The position numbers were made by a program, and so were the translations under genes. Under the pieces are notes generated by a model. It was not told where the DNA came from and ran no database searches. It saw only the letters and a list, made by a program, of their open reading frames with translations. DNA of 64,000 bases from Anthopleura xanthogrammica (taxonomy: Eukaryota; Cnidaria; Anthozoa; Actiniaria; Actiniidae): the NCBI GenBank assembly GCA_964019055.1, contig OZ025212.1, positions 3,753,266-3,817,265 of the forward strand, read 5' to 3'. Of the stretch, positions 23,501-35,200 are shown piece after piece; within the stretch, counting starts at the first letter, position 1, and each line of letters begins with the position of its first letter.

Positions 23501-24640
23501 ACACCTTTTGGGAACCCTGTGGTGCCGCTAGAAAAAGGCATGACAGCAACATCCTCCTTTGGAAGAATGTTCACTGTGTTATACATACTACCGTCATCCT
23601 TAAACAGTTCAGATAAAGACAAACACCCTTCTGTTTTCCCTACAACGAAGACCTTATCAATCCCAACATTCTTTGCGCTCTCCTTGGCTCGGTGAGCCAG
23701 AGAGGGAATGGTAACGAGGTATTTAGCATTGGCTATTTGTAGTTGGTGAGTAAGTTCGCCTTCTGTGTAGAGAGGGTTGGCGGTCGTGACGATACCCCCA
23801 GCCTGTAGCGTGGCTAGGTATATTATAGCATACTCGGGTATATTAGGGCAGTACATGCCCAGGACGTCACCTTTCTTTAAACCTGCTTTAATGAGACCAG
23901 AGCAACTTCGCTTGACCAGATCGTGGAGTTCAGCATAGGTATAGAAGCGTTGACGATCAATATCTGTCTGGAAAACCGAGGGATTTGGTTAGCAAAAAAC
24001 AACTGTGGTGCTGTGCTGTTTTGTACTGTGATGTGCTGCGCTTTGTCGTGCCGCGCCATATGTTGTACTGCACTGCACTGTACTGTGCTGTACTGTGCTG
24101 TACTGTGCTGTACTGTGCTGTACTGTGCTGTACTGTGCTGTACTGTGCTGTACTGTGCAGTGAATTGAAGTGTAGTGCAGTACGTGCTGTGCTGTTTTGT
24201 CCTGTGCTGTGCTGCGCTGTGCTGTGCCATGCTGTGTTGTCCTGTGTGTGCTGTGCAGTACTGTGCCGTGCAGTTTAGTGCTGTGTGGTGCTGTGCTGCG
24301 CCATGCTGTGCAGTACTGTGCTGTGCAGTGCTATGTGGTGTTGTGCTGTATTGTCCTGTGTGTGCAGTGCAGTACTTTGCTGTGCTGTACTGTGTTGTAC
24401 TGTGTCTACTGTGCAGAAATATGCTGTGCTGTGCTATGCAGTGCCGTGCCGTGGTGTGTTGTACTGTGTTGTACTGCACTGTGCTGTGCATCCATTACTT
24501 ACAAGAGCACGTTTGTTGCCATATTCTTCAAAATGTTGCATGATAAACTCCGACCAGGACATGTCATCTGGTATCTTCACATCAGGATATTTACTCCTCA
24601 CAATATTATTGTCATCTTGGCTTTTCTTTTTCCCATTCAT
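20554..24640 (-). CDS. 4-coumarate-CoA-ligase-like acyl-CoA synthetase
   Basis: Exons from 5' to 3': 24503-24640 (from an internal ATG), 23281-23967, 22658-22832, 22123-22223, 21629-21710, 21063-21208, 20554-20937, giving 570 aa with consistent phases. Adenylate-forming enzymes of this family activate a carboxylic acid with ATP and pass it to CoA. Visible motifs: [10 protein letters not shown] (nucleotide loop), [21 protein letters not shown], and the catalytic lysine in SLSGKILRR. The start at 24640 gives the usual family N-terminus ([15 protein letters not shown]). The frame stays open upstream into an extra lid domain, treated separately. The C-terminus ends SCCTVL: not a peroxisomal SKL tail, but a CaaX-like CTVL. 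The substrate cannot be predicted from sequence alone. Confidence 0.9.
21376..21584. mobile_element. MITE family A, copy 1
   Basis: Palindromic element in a 4CL intron, with ends CTTCACAGTTCCTTGCGCCA and its inverse. Inside are CTTGAAAGGTAGCC and TTGCAATGATAG with their complements. Copies occur at 27143 and 57881. Confidence 0.8.
21808..22040 (-). mobile_element. tRNA-derived SINE, single minisatellite unit
   Basis: On the minus strand it reads a head with CACTCGCCTCTCACCTCTGA and a B-box-like GGGCTTAATTCCC, then GGGTTTTTCTTTGGGTTCTC and CTCACTCCGCAAAACC. It then has one unit containing GTGAGTTAGCCGTGCTCTGA. It shows the SINE order (head, CT-rich middle, unit) that the expanded copies share. 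Confidence 0.7.
22430..22585. mobile_element. MITE family B, copy 1 (partly decayed)
   Basis: Starts AGGCCTCTTTACCCTTGGGC, then GTAATGTTTTCCCATTTCAG. The right arm is degraded. Related copies occur at 46830, 49756 and 59127. Confidence 0.65.
22865..23145 (+). repeat. SINE-derived minisatellite, about 5 units
   Basis: Five units of about 57 bp with GTGAGTTAGTCGTGCCCTGA and TTTGATCAGCCCAGAG lie in the intron between 4CL exons 22658-22832 and 23281-23967. Same unit as at 3745, 16440, 21808 and 44080. Confidence 0.8.
24000..24490. repeat. degenerate GCTGTACTGT minisatellite
   Basis: Fills most of the intron after the fused 4CL exon with CTGTGCTG/TACTGTGCTG units. Cys/Val-rich frames on one strand and Ser/Thr/His-rich frames on the other are low-complexity artefacts. 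Confidence 0.9.
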
Positions 24641-24937
24641 TCTAATATTTCCATTCAATTCCCTTTCCTCCAGTAATTCTTGACTAACGACTTTTCCACT
24701 AGCATCTTTAGGGATTTTCTCAACGAAATGAAATTGAATTTTCTTGTTTATCTGTTTAATGGACGGGAGTTTTTGAGTTATAAAAGAAGTGAGCTCGTGC
24801 TCATTTATGTCTCCTTTGCGAACTACGATAGCTTTAACTTGTTCTGTGTCTTGCTCTTCGTTTGTCATGTAGATAACAAACGCGTCTTCAACCTCTGCGT
24901 GTGACAAGAGAACTGACTGAAGTTCGTCAAGGGGAAC
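24503..24937 (-). CDS. fused exon: orphan AMP-binding C-terminal domain plus 4CL start
   Basis: This single exon (145 codons, acceptor CAG before 24937, donor after 24503) begins VPLDELQSVLLSHAEVEDAF and reaches IPKDASGKVVSQELLEE. That is the complete small C-terminal (lid) domain of an adenylate-forming enzyme, including the catalytic-Lys motif. It then runs on in frame into the N-terminus of the 4CL-like enzyme. Its start phase and opening residues match the gene's own last exon ([20 protein letters not shown]), so it is a diverged duplicate of that exon. An ATG at 24970 is in frame through the acceptor. I found no exons for the rest of a first enzyme between here and 29252. Confidence 0.75.
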
Positions 24938-25035
24938 CTGGGACAATAAGACAGAATTATCAGTATGCAATCAAATCAAAACGATATCGTAGACCGCGGC
25001 TCAAGCCTAAACAACTGCATGAACCTAATAAATAA

Positions 25036-25210
25036 CCTATATAATTCCCCTATGGTATCCTACGTGTGGATTTGTGTCAATATAATTATTTAACAAGGGA
25101 TGAAAGTCAAGTCGCCATCTTGAACAACACCACACACTTTACAGCTGTAAACTTGTTAAATTATATTGACCCAAATCCACACGTAGGATACCATAAGGAA
25201 ATTATATAGG
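25036..25210. mobile_element. foldback element near the 4CL 5' end
   Basis: CCTATATAATTCCCCTATGG and following sequence (including CCTACGTGTGGATTTG) are inverted at 25157-25210. Arms are about 50 bp, almost perfect, around a short unique centre. It lies within 100 bp upstream of the first 4CL exon and could affect its promoter. Confidence 0.75.
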
Positions 25211-27142
25211 AAAACAAAGGCGCCCGCGAAAAAATGTTCTGGTGCATTTTTTACGGATTTATTTGCCCGTTCGTATTATAGAGGGCATTATCTTGACCAA
25301 GAACTAAAAAAATTATTTAAACGCGATTTTTTCCCGATTTTATTTTCAACTTTTACTTTTATCTAAATTGGGCTCCCTGTGAATTAATTAGTCTCGTTTA
25401 CTGGTTAATTAGTGTATGATAATGGCGACCAACAATTCATCAAATTTATGTTCTTCTTATTCAATTTTTTAAAGACGTTCCAAATCGCAGAAAAAAATTC
25501 AAAAATTGCAGTATTTATTGGCAGCATTAGGCCTCGCTTCTGTATTGGTACAACGCTGCCGAAGTCAAACGAGATAGGAGATATTGAAAGGCTTTGTATC
25601 ATGTATCACAGGAATGCTAATAGCAAACAAGGCTAAAAAACGCCATGGACCCTTAAACGTATCCATACTAATAGCTTAATGCATTGAAAATATTGAACTT
25701 TACAGAAAAGACTTTACGCACGCAGAGGCACGATGCACTTTGGTCCTGCAACGACCTCTCGACTGATCCACTGTCTTGTTGCTTCGACGACCTTATATTT
25801 AAAATTTGAAATAATTCTTCTAAGATACATATATTTGAACATAATCAGTTTTATGAATGGTTATTTTAACACTTCTATTAATCATTATTAGGGTAATTTT
25901 AACATCAAGGAACATAGCAATACTGGCTTACAGCCTTTTTAAAGTGTAATGCCTCTCTCAAACATTATTGCTATATATTTCTTACCTTATCTACAATACG
26001 GTTCTGTATGTGAACATTATCATGGTTACTTTCTCCTTTCATTTTTGCTGGACCTTTAGTAAATTTAAGTGGACCAAAGCTCTGAGAAAACTTGCTTTGA
26101 GCTTACATAGTCCTCAGTCGTGACCAATGTTGTCAGGGATTCCGCTGTCAACATAAATTAGTTCACATGAAAAGTCTGTTGATCATTTGACAATTGAAGG
26201 TAATATATGCGTAGTCAAGCATCTTATTATGCCTCTTTGAACAGCTTTGGTGAGTTTTTCAATGAAGATTTTACAGGTTTTCCCTTTTTACTTCGTACCG
26301 ATTTTTCTTCTATGCTGTTCATAAGTAAATGAGTGATCTTGGATGTGTAGATACCGTAGATTGTTGGGTTGTTTGGACACTAATTGCACAGGATTGCATG
26401 AGCTGAATGAATGGCTTATTTGAAGGTGGATTAAGTATAGGCGAATAGTTGGAATTATTTGCAAACCAAATCACTCATCTTGTCAACGATGTTGTTGTTC
26501 AGTTGTTGTCGTATTTGGGGAGATTAGTAATCAACGACTTAGAGTGATTCTCATAAACTTGTGAAATACACTTTAGGGACGGACCATTAGTATTTGATGG
26601 GGGGGGGGGGGGGGGGGGTGGGCCAATTCTAAGTTTGCTCGATTTTTCCCCCGCCCTCAAGTGTTGCACGATATTTTGAACTGTGCCAAGTGCTTGCATT
26701 ATATTTTGTTCATTCATTTTTTTGATATGAATGATACAGAATGAATTTCTCATTTTTCATTGACAGTCTATATACATATGTACAAAGTATGGTTATGCAT
26801 TAATACTAACGCGTGCATAGTTAAATATCTCGACTGACCAAAGTTTCAATAGACCATTTCACGGTTGTCGTCGATCAACCTCAGCCTCGATAGCGTGTAA
26901 TTTATTCTTTAGAATTTGACTAAAGCCCGTGGAAGTTTTAAGTGTTTCAATAGATATTATTGAAAGCGCTCGTGCATCTCAAAAATGGTCTATTGTTTGA
27001 TAATGTGTACATTCCTTAAATTACCGTGCGCTGTAGTCAAATTCTAAAGAATATATTATGAATATATGAAATTTTTACCGATGAGGTAATGGACCGCCGG
27101 AGCAACTTGGGGGGTTGGGGGCCATGCTCCCCCGAATTTTTT

Positions 27143-27324
27143 TGAAAGGTAGCCGAGCATTTGCATCGAAGCGAGAAAAACGGTGAACTTGCAACGATAG
27201 ATATATTTTTTACCACCTTTGGACAATTATTCACGTCTATCACTACAAGGTCGCCTCGGCCCGGTCTTGCTTCGATGCAAAGGCATGTATACCTTTCAAG
27301 ATTGCGCAGGGTACTGTGAAGAGG
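27143..27324. mobile_element. MITE family A, copy 2
   Basis: TTTGAAAGGTAGCCGAGCAT to GCGCAGGGTACTGTGAAGAG, with GACAATTATTCACGTCTATC in the centre as in the other copies. More diverged and truncated on the left. Confidence 0.75.
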
Positions 27325-27662
27325 ACTATTGAATTTTGAAAAAAGATAAAAAATATTGTATTGTATGAACTGACTAACATCGCGATTCCCAAAAAATATC
27401 GCGAAATTAAAGTGACGCGAAAATATGACGCGAAAATTAAGTGAATTTCAATTATTGCTATTAAATTCACAATATCTTTATTTTTGTTCATAATTTGGAT
27501 TCATTAATTTTCACACATTTGGTAGACTATATTCAATTTCATTTGGGTTAAAAGCTAGCTTACAAATAAACACATCACAATACGAACCAACTGTGCTTAG
27601 TCAGTTTGTGCCAGAGATCATGATTATATGTACATATATTATTGATATAAAACACCTGCTAA

Positions 27663-27933
27663 AGACCCCTTGCAACACGTCGGAATGCAGCTCAATTCGA
27701 GGACAAAACAATAGGTTTCCAATTCTCAGATGATTGAAAATTTTTTGTTTTGTCCTCCAAATAGAGCTGCTTTGACGTCATGTGAAAGGGGTCTATAGCG
27801 CCAATCAATCTGTTCAACATTTCACAAGTCGTGTACCAAGTATTTCTTTTTCAAACGTATATACTTATTTCAGTAAAGTTAGTCACCAAAAACCTACAAA
27901 GCGTAGACCTCCGAGCATCACGAGAATGATTTT
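27663..27933. mobile_element. MITE family C, copy 3 (with longer element)
   Basis: Foldback core 27663-27797 (AGACCCCTTGCAACACGTCG to AAAGGGGTCTATAG). It is followed by about 135 bp that match the sequence after copy 1 (CAATCAATCTGTTCAACATT). This shows that both belong to one longer element. Confidence 0.8.
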
Positions 27934-28769
27934 ACATCCAACAAGTAAATCTTTTTGACACAAACTGCAGCTCGAGGAGGATCACAGCAGGTAAAACTAA
28001 GGTTATTGGTACACGGCAAGATGGCGGTTATGCTAGGTTAGGTTTCCTAAAGTCTCCTAAAATTTGCTCTCATGGCACTGATCGTATTTTCCCCAAACAG
28101 CTTGCCTGGTTTTTAAAGAATGAAAAGAAGGACTAGAATATGACTAATGTAGCTCTCTTTTTCGAGTGAGCTTCAAATCAGAATACTACTACCAACTATG
28201 GAGATTTTGAAGGAAATAAAGCATTTCAAAGCTTATTCTTTTTAAGCATTCGTGGGCATTCCCCTCAATCAGCAGCCGATCACTAAACACCGATGACGTC
28301 ATACAAAATTACGACCGAGAGGAACTATGGGACATTTTAACGAAATTATTTCTTGATACAAAAATAAAAAAAATTAAACAAAACTAAATTCATTTTTTGG
28401 TTACGAACCCGAGATTAATATTTATATATTTTCATTTCATAGAATTAGATTTTAATTGAATATGAATATGTTAAGAAAGTTGGTGTGAGATGTGTGGATA
28501 CGTTAAAGGAAGGAGGTAGGCGGGCAAAGTAACGTACGATTCAGCTACCTCTTTCATTCTCAATATTTCAGCACCTCTGCCACGATTTTTCGACATAAAT
28601 ACACAATTTAGCTACCCCTGATACTCAGCAACGTTAACCCCCCATACGAAAGGCTATGTTACGTAAATACCAAAACTAACCACTAATCTACGTGACATAA
28701 CAGGTTTTGTCACGCAAGTCTCATGTGCAGTCACGCCTCCCTATCAAAGGCATTTGTCGTCTACAGTCC

Positions 28770-29046
28770 TGAAGGAGCGATTACGCGGAGCAATTTTCTT
28801 TGCAACTTCTCTCGCAACGGTGTTGCGTCACAAGTTGCAAGGGGTTTAAAAAGGTGTAACAGAGACGCAATCGTTGCAAAAGGTAGAAACGAATTCTACT
28901 TTTAATTTCGCAAAGATTGCTGCAACTTGTCACCCCACTTTTCAAATTGCACTGTAGGTTACACGCCGCAATGCTCCATGCAACATGTGTCGCAACGTCG
29001 TTGCGAGACAAGTTGCAGAGAAAACTGCTCCGTGTAATCGCGCCTT
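28770..29046. mobile_element. foldback element with GCGATTAC termini
   Basis: Left arm AAGGAGCGATTACGCGGAGC onward and right arm CTCCGTGTAATCGCGCCTT are inverted. Inner motifs TTGCAAC/GTTGCAA repeat several times. A related decayed copy, with GCAACAATGTTGCGCGAC-type sequence, sits near 36960-37085 in RALGAPA. Confidence 0.8.
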
Positions 29047-29251
29047 AACACTTGGTCAGCTTCTTATATTGTTGATATATTAAAACATTTGATCGCTAGC
29101 TTCAGATTGATCTCTAAATATGAATAATTTTGTTAAAAGCAGCTTATCGCATCAAAAAGTCAACTGCTGCAATTAGTATATTTTGTTTGAAAATCCTAGA
29201 TGAATTATTGAAGACATATGATACTTCATCAGTAAATTGATCGTCATAAGG

Positions 29252-32200
29252 TCAGTGTTCACCGTTAAGCCCTTCGTGGTACATGTTCTGGTCAGCGGTC
29301 ATCTCTGTTAAGGTGGTGGACGAGGATTTATTGCGCCATCGCAGTGACAGTCGTTTCTTTTCCTGGCGTGTTGTTCCTATCTCTCCAGTACTCACGCGGT
29401 TTAGTTCGTCCGGGAGAGATATGGCTAGAGCAGACAAGTCCTTAGTGGCTGATGGGAAAGAAACAGTTAAATCTTTAGCAAAAATCACAAAGGAAAAGTA
29501 ACTATTCAAAACGAAAAATTAACATTAACTTATTTTCTAGAAGTGCAACTTACAACATCATTATATTTATGATTATCTTTATAATTATTAAATGAGAAGT
29601 TATTATTTACTTCTAAAAGTGCGACTTACAACATGACCCAATAAGATCAGGCATCGAATGAACCTGTGTGCACAAGTGAAAGCTCCTTCCCATAGCCTTG
29701 AAGACAAATATTAAACAGGCTTTTTTAAGGAAATGATCAACCATTTCTAGAGAATGACTGAGTGAGTGACTGAGCGTATGAATCAATAGAGTACTAAGAA
29801 CTTCCTGGTCAACCATTTCCAGAGAATGACTGCATGAGTGACTGAGCGTATGAATAGAATAGAGTACTAAGAACGTTCAAGCCTTGAGCAAACCTTGGCA
29901 GTATAGTAGTAAACTTGGCAGGCGTATCGTTTCTTATCCCCCTCTCAACCAAAGTGCAACGATTCAGCACTTTCCATACATCGGTTCTCTGGTCAAACAC
30001 AAAGCATTCAACCGAGGCTGCAAGGTCCAAATTTGAATGATCCTTTGAAACTGCCTTGCAGCCTCGATTGGATGCTTTGTGTTTGACCAATAAACCGATG
30101 TGTTGAAAAAGTTGAAAAAGCAGCTCAATTTGGAGGACAAAACAAAAGGATTTCAATCTCCTGAGAATTGGAACCTATTTTTTTGTCTTCCAAATTGAGC
30201 CGCATTCTGACGTGGTGCAAAGGGTCTATACTAGGAACCTGTTACTGAGGCTGCTTTGTGAGTGACAATAGGGAGCGTGTGATTAGGCTACAACGTGCGT
30301 GTAGTGTGGCATTTGCCGTGCGTGACGCGTGACCATACAGTGAAGAGTGAAGTATACAAAAGTGAGAATTAAGAACGACATGCATGACATTTTGACTAAG
30401 AATCCTGTTAGTGACTGTAGTATGTATGATGATAGTATCATCCTCCTTACCTAGCTCCGAGTTCTGTCCAATCAGCGAGTTTCCAGTACTCTTGGATCGA
30501 TTACGTATGGAATCTTGTTCTAACAGACTACTAGGGGCAGTCTGCGTGCGCATGAAAGATTTGTATTCCCCCGCTGGAGTAGACGGTCTGCTGCTTGTGC
30601 TCGGCGCAGGACTGAAGCACCTCGACGCAAACTCCTCAAACATAGACAAGTGTTTGTGGTTTTTAACGATACGTCGTATACTCTCTTGACGCTCTTCGTA
30701 ACTATATATACCGGTTAAGGAAACTAGTGTCGCCAGAAAGCGAGTAAGACCCAGTTCAAACGTCGAATCTTCTCATGAGCCAAACGCACTGAAAACAACG
30801 GATAATAAGGCGGTCTTCTCTGATGTTATTAGGTTCGGCTCATGAGAAGATCGACGTTTGAACTGGGCTTAATACGTTGACGAATGCGAGATGGTATCAA
30901 TGATATAGGAGCGCGCATCGTCAGTTTGAAATGTCTATAGCCACTATACGCTCTATTGCTTTCAAACAGTTGTTTCAAGTAGTAGCATTTGGGTCAGTTT
31001 CTATACATTTACTATAAAATGTGTATATGATCGTACCATACTGTGAAATGCACTCAGAAATTCTGGGGCTCAGAATTTTTTTCTGAGTCCATTTTACATG
31101 GTACGATCATGTACACATTTCATTCCAACATCATAAGCATATCATGTTAAGCACATTTACTATAGTTGACCCAAATGCCTCCACTTGAAACAATTGTTTG
31201 AAGGCAAGAGAGTGTAACTATGATATCTGCTATTGATATAGATGTTCATGACCACAGAATGTTGTTCAATAAAGGATACCATCTTTCGTACATGGGAATC
31301 AGTGCTCTTTTCGTAGCCATACTAGCGTTAATAGCAGTAGCTCTGACTAAAGAGGGAAGAACGCGTCGGTTTACGATTGCACCGTCGAATAATGGCCCAA
31401 AATGTGGCACCTGAAATAAAATAGGACATGATGAATCGAACACGATACAATAGATTACATATATGCGCGCAATCACAAGCTAAACCACCCTTGATTGCCA
31501 AAAAAGATGGACAAACGGCCAGACAAACAAGAGAAAAATAAATCTCTAAAAAACACGTTAGGCCCGGTTTAGACGTCGAATTTCACGTGCTGAATCTAAT
31601 GCGAATGTCAAAACCCATTGAATTCATTTGCATTAGATTCGGCGCATGTGAAATTCGACGTCTAAACCGGGCCTTAGAGAGCTGTTACTTTTACCTGTGG
31701 TTTCTTTATGATATGGATCTTGAACAAATGGTTCTCTAATGGGTAGATTACAAGCAGTACACCACCAAACTCCGTATTCACAATGCCGTACCGGTAATCC
31801 CGACTATGTTCCGACCAAACGATGTGAACTTCGTCGTTACCTAGGTGACGCATCTGGTAGAAGATACAATATAAATATGATGACGGTTAGTGAAGAGGAC
31901 GAAGATGGTGATGTATGACGATGATAAACATGATGATGATAATGAAGTACCGTATGATGATGAAGACGACGATGATGATGAATAACAATGATAACGATGG
32001 TGTTAATAGCTAATATTGCCCTATTCCTTACCTTCTTAGTGAACCCTGTGCCATCTGTAGCAAGTGGCATACGAGTAGACACGTGAAATATCACTTCTTC
32101 TGTCGAGTTAGCGTAGTAAGGTGCTGTGGCTCCTGTTGACAGGTTACGTTCTAGTCCACCCATAAACCCAGTGTGTTTGGATAAATCCACCTGAAAGACA

Positions 32201-35200
32201 CGGGTCGGCCAACAAAACATTACTGACTTTTTAAACTGAGAAGCAGCGTTAGTCCAATCAGAGAAATTTCTTTGAAGATTCAGTATTCATGAGGAGAGGG
32301 AGAGGGAGAGGTGCAGGAGACAGGAGGAGAGAGGAGAGAGGAGAGAGGAGAGAGGAGAGAGGAGAGAGGAGGGAGGAGGGAGGAGGGAGGAGGGAGGAGG
32401 GAGGAGGGAGGAGGGAGGAGGGAGGAGGGAGGAGGGAGGAGGGAGGAGGGAGGAGGGAGGAGGGAGGAGTGAGGGGTCGAGAATCTTGTTAAATACTTGA
32501 AAGCAGTAAAGAAAAAAGATATTGAAGTCCTTAATCCATCTTCAAGGTTGTTACACTTGCCTCCCATCCGAGGCCGGCTACGAAATCTTCATATGGCTGG
32601 CTTCCTGCACTGTTGTTCATGATAGATGTCTTGTCCTCTTGGCCGTCAGCGACGTATAAGACTGCTATTTTATGCCTCTCGCGACTAAAAATAACAAACG
32701 ATGTGTCATATCTCTACTACCAGGTTATATTCCATGCCATTTAATTCCATTAAGTAATAAAAATTAGTATCATTGGTAAGAAGGCAGCCAATCAGCGCGT
32801 CGCGTTATCATGTCCAATACTTGATTGTCAAAATTTATCCCAAATCCATGCCTTACCATCGAATCTTGTCCAGATTCTTTAATTCCCTTAAAAAACGTTC
32901 GTTTCTTTCAAGTAAGTCCACTCTTAATCTAGAAATTTAAAGAAACCATGTCAGTTTTATAAAGTTTTGATGGATCGGGTAGAAGTCATGGTTCCGACTC
33001 CCCTTAGTTACTGTTGCTATGGCCCACAAGCTTGATAAATTAGCTCAAGATATCTCAGAATTTAACTCTGATCGCGGAAACTTGATTTATAAATCATTGC
33101 CTCGTAGTACTCGTAGTACTCTTTAAAACAGACACTGTTGTTGTTTGTGAGACAAGATTTTAATTCCACTGGGAAAATTGCTGCAACAGGGTTGGCTATT
33201 GTCTAAGGGGGAACCATGATTGGTTGTAGTTCACATTATCCGCCATCAAGCCCTTACCTTTTTTCCCACGCCATTATGCCGTTCTCGCTAATAAGAAACC
33301 GACAGAGCTGGAATGGAGAACTGGGGTCAACGTGTGAAGATGGACGAAACTCTGCTGCTGTTAAACTAAAAGAAAAACAACCGTTAGTTATAGTGCTTTT
33401 TTTATATTCCTGGATCCCAGGAGATGGCTATCTTGGCTGCTCAGACGGCAGCCGGTTGGAGACAAGGGGTATTATCCGTTTGTCCAGGAAAACCGGTAAT
33501 ATCTGTTGGAATACAAATGGAAGTCAAGAAAAATGGAAAACCTATCGAGCTTGTCCCAGCCACTCCAGTTGGTATGAAACAACGGAATTGTTCGAACCAT
33601 TTGAAGAATTTCTCGGAATCGCCCAGTTCTTTAATTCACGCGTTCACGACGGAAACTATCAAGATGGCGGACCGGATCGATTTGAACTGTTCCATCACGG
33701 TTTTATCAACCGGTTTTCCTCACGGTCTTTTTAAAAGATATCTCCCATAATCCCATACGAACCTAACATCTGTGACGTCACTGATATAGTTCAGTTCGGA
33801 TTCAAACTGCTGTGACACGGAGTCGATGACCGACATTTCCATATTTCTATCGATCACGTGACTTGAAGGAGCAGGCTCGTTTAGTGATTGGTCAGGATAG
33901 AGGATACACTCACGGCTCGTTGAACCGATGTAACTCAAGGCCTGAGAACAGTAGAGAAAGCAAATTAGACATTTCAAGATAAAGAGACGTTGCTAAGGCT
34001 GTATTGGATAAGACTCAAACCCACGAGACTAACACAGCCCCAGACCTCTGGGTTTTGGCTTCCGTCAATCAAAAACACACTAACTCAGATTGGACATTTG
34101 ATGGACGGAAGCCAAAAACCCAGGCATCTCGAGTTAGTTATGTGTGTGGGTCGCATAAATATGAAAAAAGACTGTGTCTATCTCGACTTATACGAGTACC
34201 TACCTCGTCAAGTCTGTCAGGAGTGAATGGTGAACTGGCTGCTCGTAGCTCTCTTAGTACGTGTTTTCTGGTTGGACTCTTTTTGGCTTCCTTTGACGAG
34301 AGTGGTTGGAGCGCTACAGATAGTCCCTGTAACAAACCTATGAAAAAAGTTGTGGAATGAGAAAATTTAGAAGGATGAAGAGAAGGAGGAGGAGGAACAA
34401 TGAGAATGAAAAAGAAGGGTAATGAAAGTGGAGTAGGAGAAAAAAGAGAATGTGAAATATGAAAAGAGAAGGAAGGACAGGATGAGGTGGAGAAGAAAAA
34501 TAAGCCAGAATGAGAAAAAAGGACGAGAGAAGGAAAAGGAAGGGGAGTAAGAAGTGAATGAGCAGAAGAAAAAAGGTGGAGAAAAACTATGTTTTTCCAA
34601 AAAAAACATAAAAAAACAACAATTTTTTACCAGGAAAAGAAATCCGTTTCCCGTTTTCATCGTTTTTGCCATACAGCAGGGTATAATCCCACGAGTGCCT
34701 TCCACTCATGTCACGTAGAATAAGACGAACTTGTGTCTTGGCTGTGGTCATTTCGTGTAGTACTGATCGGTTAGTAGGCATCTGAAAGAATATTCAAATA
34801 AGGCGAAGCGTGAGATTAAAAAATAAAGAAAGTGTCCATAGAAGAAAATACCAACTGAATGAATGACTGATTGAAGGTGTTACTGACTGACCGAGCTTCC
34901 GACCAATCGGTCTGACTGACTGACGGTCTGACTGACTGACTGACTGACTGACTGATTGACGGTCTGACTGACTGACTGATTGACGGTCTGTCTGACTGAC
35001 TGACTGACTGACTGACTGACTGACTGACTGACTGACTGACTGACTGACTGACTGACTGACTGACTGACTGACTGACTGACTGACTGACTGACTGACTGAC
35101 TGACTGACTGACTGACTGACTGACTGACTGACTGACTGACTGACTGACTGACTGACTGACTGACTGACTGACTGACTGACTGACTGACTGACTGACTGAC

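Larger units (their letters stand above)
24938..29251. other. intergenic spacer full of foldback elements
   Basis: Lies between the 4CL-like gene's 5' end and the RALGAPA 3' end. It contains a hairpin (25036-25210), a 20-nt G run (26599-26618), a foldback with ends TAGACCATTT (about 26848-26994), MITE A copy 2, a long family C copy and the GCGATTAC foldback (28770-29046). No N-terminal AMP-binding exon or other gene is seen. Confidence 0.6.

Noticed and set aside
23877..24680. Cys/Val-rich and Thr/His/Ser-rich frames around 24.0-24.6 kb
   Set aside because: Artefacts of the GCTGTACTGT minisatellite and of wrong-frame reading of the 4CL exon.
33216..33750. 172- and 108-codon plus-strand frames
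   Set aside because: They lie opposite RALGAPA exon 33258-33357 and its flanking intron, have no recognisable domain, and the minus-strand exon has homology support.
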